From: Chrysomallon squamiferum
Lineage: Eukaryota; Mollusca; Gastropoda; Neomphalida; Peltospiridae
DNA: 10,462 nucleotides
Direction: 5' to 3'
Assembly: GCA_012295275.1 (NCBI GenBank)
Contig: CM022667.1
Span: 7,163,332-7,173,793 of the forward strand
Shown here: positions 1 through 8,569 of the stretch, piece by piece
Layout: each line of letters begins with the position of its first letter
How positions within the stretch are numbered: the stretch's first letter is position 1
Program-made: the position numbers and the translations under genes
The notes under the pieces: generated by a model
Told to the model about the DNA's origin: nothing
Databases searched by the model: none
What the model saw: the letters and a program-made list of their open reading frames with translations, nothing else

Positions 1-269
1 CGACATTAACGTTATAACTGATGATAACAGCGAATAAGAGCACCGCACTTTGCTGTTCAAATACTTCTACAAGTCAGCCATATTAGGATATGGCAACCGT
101 CTCCATTCCCCCCAAATTTAACTAATTGAAAGTTATCACCCCACAAAACTTTGTTTGTATTTCATAGTGGTACGGATCTAAACCTTTTTTTTTAATTTTT
201 TTTATTTTTTATCGTTATTATTAGATTTGAATATAGATATACGTAATTCATTCGATATGCTAAATAATC

Positions 270-300
<31 letters not shown>

Positions 301-342
301 TCGACCTTAGTTTAGATAAAACATGTTTTTTTTTTTTTTTTT
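270..342. repeat. Poly(T) tracts
   Basis: An uninterrupted run of 28 T (270-297) is followed 28 nt later by a run of 17 T (326-342). They could be A-tails of decayed retroposons on the minus strand, but I recognise no retroposon body next to them. Run lengths may also be inexact in the assembly. Confidence 0.85.
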
Positions 343-552
343 CCTTTTTCACAATCAAACATTAGTTCTAATGTCCACAAGCCATTAAAATCTACATTTC
401 ATTTCTCAGGACTCTTCCAGAAAATTCGGCGCTCAACAGTTTGTCGCATGACGTAACAACACTCCTGAGTATCGATCTCGCGTCTTAATGGACATCTGAA
501 CAGGTCATTAAAAAAAGAAACAAAAAAAGCTCTCTTGGAATAATTTTCAAAG

Positions 553-573
553 ATATATATATATATATATATA
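553..573. repeat. (AT)n microsatellite
   Basis: A perfect alternating AT dinucleotide run of 21 nt in non-coding DNA. It has no link to any gene feature I can see. Confidence 0.9.
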
Positions 574-1224
574 ATCGTAGTCAGAAAATTAAAATATATG
601 CAAATAATAAACGACGGCGAGAGCAGCTAGATTTTAACTGGCTATTTGGTCATGTGGTACAGTGACGTATTAGATTCCTGTAGGTGACTGCAGACACTAT
701 TTTTTCTGTGGAAAACGAATGATCACTGTATGAAGATGCTTTATTTAAGACAGGAAAACAATAATTTTATTGAATTCTTTAGTGAACTTCACGTTTGATA
801 TGCAGCAATGTCAGTCTGAAGAAGCCAGAAAACAAGATTATGAAGATAGAACTGGAAATCTAAAATCGTGAAAACATCGCTAGACATAGATCATTAAGCA
901 AATCAATCTTTTATTTTATCAATTTATTGGCTATATATTTAACAAGATATAAACAGAGAGTCTTTTGTTGTTAACTTCCTTGGAGCAGTGCGCACCTCGG
1001 TAACTAACTCGCCACTGATTTTCTCTGGTGAACACAACTCGATCTCTATTAATTTTAGTGAAATAGTTGGTTTTTAATGGTTTCTGGCTGTTTCAGCGTT
1101 ATTAAAAAGTTATAGATGTCAGTCCAAACGCTTCAGCTGAGCTCGACATCCACGTACCCATAGCCCCCACCCAAATAAAAAGAAAAGCGGCCTTTCAATG
1201 CCCAGGTTGTCCACACTTCAGCCT

Positions 1225-1310
1225 CAGTGCCGGGGCTACCACATAGGCGAACAAGGCAGACGGCTAGGGCGTTAATATCGGGGGGGGGGGGAGAGCGCAT
1301 TTGTCCAAAT
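1225..1310 (+). mobile_element. Probable DNA-transposon terminal remnant
   Basis: The segment begins CAGTGCCGGGG and continues with GGCGAACAAGG and GGCTAGGGCG before a G12 run (1280-1291). It is far more GC-rich than its surroundings. A CAGTG start followed by a block of this kind resembles the ends of non-autonomous hAT-like elements in animal genomes. I see no matching inverted end and no clear target-site duplication, so the right border is a guess. The call rests on remembered resemblance and compositional contrast only. Confidence 0.3.
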
Positions 1311-1814
1311 CAACAACAGTTTTGAAACCAAACTGAAGATGGTAACTCCTTACTGTAATGGTATATACAAGGAAAGAAATGGCCTGTGTGGGATATTTAA
1401 TCCGTGACAAAAATCTTGCCTCTAGAGATCACACAGGATGTTGAAAATAAATGTTTTAAAGATATTGTTTATAAATTTTGAAAGCCATTTATTTTTTCCC
1501 CGCCGGTAAAATAATATTTTTTGTTGCTGTTGTTTTTACATTATTATTTATTTGTTAACCAGTAACAAATACTGCTTTATTTCATCAAAAGATTATCTGG
1601 TTAAGTTTTGTGTTTGGAAGTAATTGACAGAATTATAACTACGCAGGTTTCTGTCAGGTGTAATTTTGAAAATTAACAATGAACTAAGTTTACTGAAAAA
1701 CATTTTAATATTATGTTAAGCAGTTTCCATTTAAATCTGGATTCTTTATACCATGACAACTGTGATACTTACTGCCATTAACAAACAAACAACAAGAGTT
1801 TTTGTAAAACACGT
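1311..1814. other. AT-rich stretch, nothing recognised
   Basis: This is AT-rich non-coding sequence between the transposon-like block and the poly(A) signal of the minus-strand gene. No open frame, RNA gene or clear repeat is visible. The portion at about 1790-1810 should contain the cleavage site of that gene's transcript. Confidence 0.55.
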
Positions 1815-1820
1815 TTTATT
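1815..1820 (-). terminator. Poly(A) signal AATAAA of the HMG-box gene
   Basis: TTTATT on the plus strand reads AATAAA on the minus strand. It lies 22 nt after the TAG stop at 1844-1842. Cleavage 10-30 nt further on would give a 3' UTR of only about 40-60 nt. That spacing supports 1842 as the true end of the coding region. A signal this close to a stop can arise by chance in AT-rich DNA, so a longer 3' UTR isoform is possible. Confidence 0.6.
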
Positions 1821-1841
1821 GGTAATACTGTATTTAACAAA

Positions 1842-2800
1842 CTATTTGCTGTGAGTTGAGTCAATGGCGACTCTGTCGGCTACAAGCCAGGTTGACAGAA
1901 CACAGGAAGGTGAATCGAGCTCGCAGCACCTCTGTCCTGCCTGAGATCTCTCAAACGCTTCCTGTGCCTCTTTGTGTAATGTAGAAATCACGGAACATCC
2001 AGATACTGCAGTAACTGCTACACTTGTGGATGCAGGTGATGATCCTGGTATTTCTAAGTCATGGAATATTTGCTCAACAGTGCTAGCTTCTAAAACTGGA
2101 AGATCGTTAATTGTGTACAAATTACTGACAAGTTTATCGACATAGTCGTTGTTTGAAATGTCCATAAATGTTTGTTTGTGAATATTCGGTTGTCTTTCAT
2201 GGCTGCTCACCTGATAATTGTCATGGTAACAGGGAGTAGTGTCTGAATTTTGTGTACTTGGCGCAACAGTAGTTTCAGTGACGCCTTTGTACACACTTGT
2301 GTAACTGGGGGTGTACTTGGGTATTCCAGTGACGTTCAGCAGTGACTTGGATTCCAGTTCACGAAGGTCCTCCAGCACCCAGGTCAGACACTTAGCTCGG
2401 TAACCCTTCGGGAAATTCTGTGGCAGGCCTTTGATCAGATTCTGTATAACTCTCTTTTGGTTGAGGTGGTTGGCTTTGTCATTCTTCTTGCAGCGCTCCA
2501 TGTATTGACTGATAACTTTTGGTTTCACTTTGTTTATTTTATCAAAAAGAAGTTTTCTGTGTTCCAGCTTGCTACTTGTCAACGGTTTGTGTTCTCCTTT
2601 CTGTGACGTCTGGATGTTCCTTAGCGTCCGCTGCACGTCTGCTATGAACCATTTGTAGTCTCTGCACGTTAGCACTTTCTGATAGAAGTACAACCACTTT
2701 GACAACAACTCCTTCTGCCTTTTAGCATTCAGCTGACAAAATTTTTCCATCGGTGATATATTTACGTCTGTGTCTTTATATCTTGATTTCTGTTTCAAAG
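1842..2800 (-). CDS. HMG-box gene, terminal exon with unrecognised C-terminal module (residues 1340-1658)
   Basis: The acceptor GAAAAGCAG (AG at 2802-2801) gives a phase-1 join and an open frame to TAG at 1844-1842. Another AG at 2791-2790 would be phase 0 and would not fit the preceding exon. Residues about 1351-1498 are rich in Lys, Leu and aromatic residues and look folded and helical, for example KWLYFYQKVLTCRDYKWF (1374-1391) and CLTWVLEDLRELE (1477-1489). The remaining 160 residues are Ser/Thr-rich, with one acidic, hydrophobic helix-like piece (VEQIFHDLEIPG). I know no domain that matches. The C-terminus is supported by the closely spaced poly(A) signal. Confidence 0.8.
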
Positions 2801-5800
2801 CTGCTTTTCATAAAATAAAAAATTTACAGTAATACTAAGTGAAAACAAATCAAACAGTTAAATTCAGCTGTATAATACAAGGAAGATTAGTTGATATTCT
2901 TAAAGTTTGTATTAGCAAAATATTTTAAGCAAGAACAAAAATGAGCAAACAGGGAAAAAGCCAGATATTTTTAGTCTTTGTATTTACACACTCTGTTCAA
3001 ACAAAATTATTAACTTTATTTGTTAAACAGCAACAGTTAGCTCTTCGTTATGTTAAAACTATACCATTACAGGATTTTTTGGAATGCTTGTATTCATCTA
3101 GCACGGCATCCCTCGCTCTGTTGAAGTATCTAATTTTTTCTGTGGGTAACAGCTCCTCCCAGTGTTTGCGCAGAATGTTGTCCAGCTGGCTAAAATCAGC
3201 CTCGGGATGAAGTAGGTGATAATGTCGACGATGTTCGCTACGACAAGACAATGAAGGAAAAAGATAAATTATTTTTAATTTTTTTTTTTTTTTTTTGTGG
3301 GGGTGTGTGTCTTTTTTTGGTTCTGTGTATGCTAAGTGATTTCTTTGATTGTGACTTAATAGAAAAAATTACATATTAATTAAGAGATAAAACAATGTAC
3401 CTGGACCAGAGAACACAGGCATGTTTGTTGTAGACTGGATTAGCCAGCAGTTCCGCATCCAGCGCAGGTCCGCGTTTCCTCCTCAGTCCAAAAATATTAG
3501 ATGACGTACACACAGTAGAACTTAGTTTGGGTTTGTTCTTCCTGTATTAGAAGAAAAACATGATTTGAAATACAAATAAATAAATAAATAAAATCTAATA
3601 ATACTACTAATAATGTTTAATGGAACATGCATACACATATCTTTACGTACTGAATAACATATATTAATTACCCTTTTTTGAGTTTCCGTTTTTCAGTGAT
3701 TTTGACATTTCCCATTTCTTTATCATCTTCTTCATTCTGTGATTCAGTGTTCTGTCTCGACTCACCGTCGTCGTCTGTCAGCTGATGCTCCAGTAAGTCT
3801 TGTTTGCGCCGATGTCTTCTCACAGCTAGTTTCCTCTCAGGTATGTCTGAGGGTCCTGACTGAAGCAATGTCGTACTTTGTATCTGTTTTGTCTCAGTGT
3901 CACATTTTGCAATTTCTTGTTTTTTTCTCTTTTGCTTAATTTTGAGAGGAGACTCGTTGCCGTATTTTTGTATGAGACGCTGGCTTCTTTTCAGTGGTGT
4001 TAAAACTACTTTAGGAAATTTCGATTTGTGACTGTTCACTTTGACAGAGTTTGACATCAGCTCTGATGATGCGGCAGTCATCTCTGTGATATAATTTGAT
4101 ACATCATCATTAAAGTTATTTTCTTCATGGATATTAAAATCTTTCTTCTTTGAATCAACTTCAGCACTGGATTTGCTGTTTAAGTTTGACGTGAGTTTTG
4201 AATTTTTTACAGATCTGACGTGCTCTGAGAGAACAGTTTTCTCTCTTCTTGAATGAGCTGGGAAAGTGGACGAATGCAAATCCGAAGAATTATTCACAGA
4301 TGATGAGTGACAGTTAAAAGCTGGATCTGGCTGACATGTAACAGATGATTTGCAATTCGAGCATTCCTGGCTGTTGTTTATTGAGTGAGACTGACAGTTA
4401 TTTGACTTGGTGCAGTTTTGGCATACTAATGTTGGGGAAACACTAGGAGATGGTTTGTAAACCCACGGTGTAGAACTACTTGTGGGTCTCGGTGTAGTTT
4501 TCAGCAAAGACACTGGACGTGCACTTTTATTTTCAACAAATTGCTTGCAACTAACTCGACTGCTTTTGTCTTGCGATGACACACTTGTTTTTGAACTTTG
4601 ATATAATAATTCATGTTTTGTTTTTATCTCTTCTCTGTAGGATTTCTCATTTGTGTTGTCGTCGTCATTACAGATTGTATACTGTATGTCGGTACTAGTT
4701 ACATTACTTTGTTCTTGAATTTTACGTTTTTCTTTGTCACATGTTTTGGGTGAAGTGGTCTCTGGCCCATAGCTAGCAATACGTGTTAGGTTTACAGTAT
4801 GGTTATAGTCTTGTAGTGCATTGTCTGTGTCACTTTTTGACAATAAACTTATACGAGATGAAATATTTATGTACTTTTTCCATCTGTTTTCTGAGTTTAC
4901 ATTTGTAATTTCTTGATTCTTTTCATTTCTTTGCCTGTATGATTTCTGAGAATCATCAACTATCTGCATGTTTTCTGTTTCACATTTAGTATTGTCAAAG
5001 CTCATCTCATTTTGTTCTTTACTAGCTGAAGTTGTGCTAAGTTTGTTAACAGTGCTTACATCGTCGATGATTTTAGAATGACACTGAACATGTGAGTCCC
5101 ATTCAAAATGAGAATTTAACAAAGAGGAACATGGAGTTTCACAGTGATCAATGTCAGTGAACGAGTCGCTGTTTCCACGTTCCAGTAACAGTTCATTTTC
5201 TCTTTCTGTTGATTTACTATGTCGTGAATTTCTTGTAGATTTGCGGTATCTGACGCCTGATGGCAACCCTTCCCAAAGTTCGCTGTCCTGCGATTCACTT
5301 CTCAGGCGCCGACGTCTAAGAATAAAGTCATCAACGTTGTATCTGGCTGCTGACGTGTCTGACTCACTGGATGATGTGTCAGCTTGTTCATCTAATAAAT
5401 CGTATGACCAGTCAGTAGCTGGTGCACCGAAATCTGTATCGTGCGATGTCATACTGGTAGTTGTTGCATTTTCAGACGTAGATGCATTATCCTTGTCATT
5501 TGCGATGGAAAACCAATTATTTGATTCAGAATTACTTGTACTGACTTTGGGACAAGACAAAAAGCAATCTTTTGTTTCATTTGCGCTCAGTGTTGATTTA
5601 TTTGGATTTGTATTAGTACTTACATCTGTTTGTATGGATTGAAACTCCTCGGTCAAACTTTGTATTTTATCCTCGTTTACTATACTTTGTCGTGTAACAC
5701 TCTCTGTATGTTCATCATTTTCTACATTTATTTTTTCTATTGAACTGTTTCCAAGACATGCTGTCATTATAGAGTGCAAGCCGTCAAACAAGTTCCTGTC

Positions 5801-8569
5801 CGAATGGAATTTATCACTCTTCTGTTTCAGCAGTGTGTCTGGTGTTTTGTCAGATGTATAGGAACTGTTTTCAATACGGTTTCTGAATGGACATTCCAGG
5901 GAATCATCCAAGCCCTCGGTGTGATTTATTTCTTTGTCTCCGTCAACTATTGGTTCAGAACTATTTGTCAGGCTGGAACTGTTACTGTTGTTCAACACTG
6001 ACTCCTTGTCAAAACAAAGTGTTTTAAGAGTATGTTTTGTGATCAGCTCTTTGTGACTGGGTTCACAGTACTTATGTGACAAACGTGGACTTCTACGAAT
6101 AACAGTGAGGTTTTTGTGCCGTTTGATGATTGACTGATCTGAAGTTGTTTCCTTCCTTGCTGTAGTGTTTGTAGATGAAGCAAATTCTTCTCTTACTGAT
6201 GTGCTAAATACTTCACTTTCTGAATGTTGAAAAGATGATCTTGACTGTCCGTTGGTTTCCGACAAGAACAGTTTGCCAGATGTTCCTCCTGGACAAACGC
6301 AACTCATTTTTAAGCCATTATTTTTGTCTTTGGAATCACTGGAGTCACCAAAAATGATACATCTCCTGGTTTTCCTGGCAGAGGAACCTATTTTTGTCTC
6401 TAAAACTGAACCACTAGACGAAGCAGCGTGATCAAAGCTAGATTCTGAATCTGAACACTTGGTAGGTGATCTGTCCACAGAATGTGAGCTGCTTCTTGTA
6501 TGTCTGGAGCTACATTCAGTAACTGGATTTTCTTTCTCACTTGTTTTAATCTTCTCTTCTTCACTCGTTTCTTCAGAACTGTCTCTCATCTTGGAATATT
6601 TGCTAAGACTGGAAGACATAGGCTTCAAGTTTGGTTTAGTTTGGTATGTTGGTGATCGTGTTTTGTAGGACAGATTTGTTTTATGATCAATCACTGGATC
6701 GCTTGCTGTTGAACAGGCCTGGATTTTATGGTCTTTAGAAACCATGAGGCAAGATTTAGTATTATTGTATGCTCTGGTATGTCTTGATGGGGTGCCGCCA
6801 TCTCGGTCTGTATCAGTTAAGTGGGGTCTTGTTTCGCTATCATAGCTGTGTCTGGGCAGCTTTGCTGGGGGTCCTTCGACATTGCACGCGCTGGCTCGTG
6901 AGCTGTTTCTCGTTTGTCTTCCAGGTGTCCCAGCCTGTGTCTCATGTTTGACCAACACATTCCGTTTAGTCTGTTTCAAAGCGCTGGTGCCTGGACTTTC
7001 AGGGTCAAGTTTTGCTCTGCTTCGTGTCAGACGTGAAGGTGTTCCGGTATCTTTGACAGTGTCACCTGAGCGTTTTCCTTGACAAAGATTAATTTTATCC
7101 ATACCTACTTTCATGCATCGTTTTGGTGTACCGCTTTTCTGAGAAGTAAATATAAACATAAATGAAGTAAATTAACATTTGAATGTTGACTGTTGTTAGG
7201 TACATAGCTGTTGTTATTATTTCATTTTACTCTTTGTCAGTGGTGACAAAAACCTATCTGAAACTGATTACTAGCAACGATTATTTTACCTATAATTATC
7301 TTCCCAACAGAACCCACAATCTCTTAAAAATTAATCATACGGCTCTAAACAAACTTAACACTAAATAAATATGCAAACATTTACACTAAATAGGTGCATA
7401 TTTACACATAATACGAGTATGAACATTTATATTAAATAGGTGAAGAAACGTCTACACTAAACAGGTAATGAACATTTATATTATATATGTGTTTAAACAT
7501 TTTCACTAACAAGGTGTATGAATATGTATATATAATGTACAAACATGGACATTAAATAGGCCTAAGAACGTTTACTCTAAATAGGTTATGAACATTTACT
7601 CAAAAAACATTTATTAGCATTTATACTAAATTTGTATATGGACATTTACATTACACTGTGTATGAATATTTACACTAAATAGGTGTGTTAACATTTTCAT
7701 TAAATAGGTGTATTAACATTTGCATTAAGCGAATGTACAAATATTAACATTAAATAGTCGTATGAACATTTATATTAAATAGACATATGAACATTAATAC
7801 TAAATAGAAGTATGAACATTCACTTTAAGTAGGCTTATGTACATTTATATTAAATAGGCGTATGAAGATTAACATTAAATAGCTGTTTGAATCTTGACAC
7901 TAAATGAAATAGATGCACTAAATCGTATACTTTTTTCAGTCTACCTGCCATCATTTAATATTGCTTTAGTACTACAACTACTACCAATTTATCCTACACA
8001 CTAACTTTAGTGCACAAGACCTAATTAAATCTAAGTGTCACTGCATACATAACGTGCTATGACGTCATTTTATACGCCTTAACTTAGAACAATACATTCA
8101 CTGTAATGTCTATTGACACCGTACACCACAAACAATTATATTACATCTGAATTAAGTTAGCATTGTAAAATAAATAATTTGATTAAATTTAGAGACGAAC
8201 CTATAATAATAGAATTATGATAAACTAAAATTTAAATGAATTGTTCTCATAGCTTACTTGGGACTATTTCATTTACTACTGATTAACAGGACTTATTTAA
8301 ACTTTTGATTGTAAGGGTAAAATCCATCAAACCTGTTTTACGTGTTTTGGGTGAAAAGTTACAGAATCATTGCTGTCCTGCTCAAGGACGCTTGATCTTG
8401 TAGTTCGTCGAGACGGTGTCAAAACAACATCTTCGGAGGTACCACAGTGTTTTTGACGCGTCTCCATATTTGACATAATATAGCCATAGGCTGCATTTAT
8501 TTTACGTGAATGGAACTGTGCCCTTTCCCTAAGATCGATGAACTTAACGTTCTTTAAAAATGACGTCAT
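1842..8569 (-). CDS. Large HMG-box nuclear protein, five-exon gene
   Basis: I assemble five coding exons (8569-8333, 7138-3672, 3541-3401, 3237-3065, 2800-1842) with GT-AG introns of 1194, 130, 163 and 264 nt in phases 0, 2, 2 and 1. Joined, they give 4977 nt, about 1658 residues plus TAG. In order, the protein shows repeated TP-x-R-x-T-R motifs (residues 51-202), Ser/acidic low-complexity sequence, RRSPRLSHKY (427-436), a Trp- and Arg-rich segment (655-716), a paired CxxC cluster (985-1022), KRSQRLIQKY (1129-1138), basic NLS-like runs (1145-1153, 1186-1191, 1255-1258), an HMG box (about 1271-1336) and a C-terminal helical basic module (about 1351-1498). The HMG box implies DNA or chromatin binding in the nucleus; the rest is inference. 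ATG 8569 is the first in-frame Met after a stop at 8629-8627, but an upstream coding exon remains possible. I recognise no named family. It is not an evident SOX, TCF/LEF, capicua or BBX protein. Confidence 0.8.
3065..3237 (-). CDS. HMG-box gene, exon with the bulk of the HMG box (residues 1282-1340)
   Basis: The acceptor CATTGTCTTGTCGTAG (AG at 3239-3238) has a good pyrimidine tract. The first base C completes an AGC Ser codon. Encoded residues follow the HMG pattern: EHRRHYHLLHPEADFSQLD (rest of helix 1 and turn), ILRKHWEELLPTEKIRYF (helix 2, with the conserved Trp and the LxxxEK step), then NRARDAVLDEYK (helix 3). The donor is either AATG|GTATAG (exon end 3065, used here) or TCCT|GTAATG six bases earlier. 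Both are phase 1 and join in frame, so residues at this border are uncertain by two. Confidence 0.85.
3201..3541 (-). other. HMG-box domain, split by an intron
   Basis: The HMG box spans the 3401-3541 and 3065-3237 exons, interrupted by the 163-nt intron 3238-3400. Diagnostic positions, read along the spliced protein, are an aromatic/hydrophobic N-terminal strand (PVYNKHA), VLWS, an RR pair, HP before the first turn, a central HW equivalent to the invariant EW/KW, LLPTEK for the LSxxEK step, and YFNRARD in helix 3. HMG boxes bind the DNA minor groove and bend it. The canonical RPMNAF is replaced by a NKHAC-type sequence, so this box is divergent. I cannot tell whether it is sequence-specific. 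Confidence 0.75.
3401..3541 (-). CDS. HMG-box gene, exon with the start of the HMG box (residues 1235-1282)
   Basis: A 141-nt exon with acceptor CTTCTAATACAG (AG at 3543-3542) and donor CCAG|GTACAT (GT at 3400-3399). One base completes the Gly codon from the large exon, and two bases (AG) pass into the next exon, so both borders are phase 2. It encodes a basic linker with LRRKRG (1254-1259), a likely nuclear-localisation or DNA-contact patch. Next comes NKHACVLWS, equivalent to the NAFMxWS start of helix 1 in HMG boxes. It has no Met and no standalone frame, and is identified by splice signals, phase and the HMG box continuing across the intron. Confidence 0.85.
3577..3593. repeat. (AAAT)n microsatellite in the 130-nt intron
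   Basis: Four to five tandem AAAT units lie just upstream, on the gene strand, of the acceptor at 3542. On the minus strand the tract reads as T-rich sequence and may extend the pyrimidine region of that short intron. Confidence 0.7.
3672..7138 (-). CDS. HMG-box gene, giant central exon (residues 80-1235)
   Basis: An uninterrupted 3467-nt reading frame lies between the acceptor TACTTCTCAG (ending 7139) and the donor AAAGG|GTAATT (GT at 3671-3670). It enters in phase 0 and leaves in phase 2. The product is rich in Ser, Thr, Asn, Asp and Lys and has few hydrophobic clusters, so it is probably mostly disordered. Recognisable islands are GTPKR (82), GTPSRLTRS (111), GTPGRQTRN (149), GTPSRHTRA (194), RRSPRLSHKY (427), a Trp/Arg-rich segment (655-716), seven cysteines at 985-1022 and KRSQRLIQKY (1129). 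It ends in very basic sequence (KRKLKKG). The Met at 7159 is inside the intron, so it is not the start if the acceptor is used. An alternative promoter giving a 1163-residue N-terminus cannot be excluded. Confidence 0.88.
7139..8332 (-). other. Intron 1 of the HMG-box gene
   Basis: This 1194-nt intron separates the first identified coding exon from the giant exon. Roughly half of it (7370-7910) is a minisatellite. The rest is AT-rich, with a perfect ATGACGTCAT palindrome at 8059-8068. No exon-like segment or RNA gene is evident. Confidence 0.7.
7370..7910. repeat. 25-bp minisatellite inside intron 1
   Basis: About 21 imperfect copies of a unit close to TATGAACATTTA followed by CATTAAATAGGTG. 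From 7661 to 7910 ten successive copies start exactly 25 bp apart (7661, 7686, 7711, 7736, 7761, 7786, 7811, 7836, 7861, 7886). Earlier copies back to about 7370 drift in length by one to a few bases. The most constant parts are gAACATT and TAAATAG. Copies differ at many positions, so this is an old array rather than a recent expansion. There are no unique spacers, so it is not a CRISPR array. Confidence 0.9.
8333..8569 (-). CDS. HMG-box gene, first identified coding exon (residues 1-79)
   Basis: The exon begins at ATG 8569 and ends with CAG|GTTTGA (exon end 8333), phase 0, matching the phase-0 acceptor at 7138. Residues about 3-38 look like a structured stretch, with basic and hydrophobic residues around IDLRERAQFHSRKINAAYGY. 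Residues 51-59 (TPSRRTTRS) are the first copy of a motif repeated in the next exon, which independently supports joining the two. The frame stays open upstream of the ATG to 8626 without another Met, so the exon could extend 5' if an acceptor near 8614 is used. The start is therefore less certain than the splice donor. Confidence 0.7.

Larger units (their letters stand above)
1..1224. other. Intergenic stretch, low-complexity, no gene seen
   Basis: I find no convincing coding exon on either strand here. Visible structure is simple sequence: T-rich DNA at about 185-212, a T28 run at 270-297, a T17 run at 326-342 and an (AT)n tract at 553-573. It lies downstream of the minus-strand gene, whose poly(A) signal is at 1815-1820, so this is probably 3' intergenic DNA. 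A short exon or non-coding RNA of a neighbouring gene cannot be excluded by eye. Confidence 0.6.

Noticed and set aside
2941-3210. Plus-strand open frame of 89 codons
   Set aside because: It overlaps the HMG-box exon in antisense. The minus-strand reading has HMG-box residues and good splice sites.
5151-5642. Plus-strand open frame of 163 codons
   Set aside because: It lies fully antisense to the giant minus-strand exon, has no splice or promoter context, and its product is just the Ser/Leu-rich shadow of the coding strand.
7148-7159. ATG 7159 as the start of a separate 1163-residue gene
   Set aside because: The TACTTCTCAG acceptor directly follows, the phase-0 join to the upstream exon works, and the TP-x-R repeat continues across the intron. 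One spliced gene is the simpler reading.
7370-7910. CRISPR-like array
   Set aside because: The 25-bp units are contiguous and degenerate, with no unique spacers, and lie in a eukaryotic intron.
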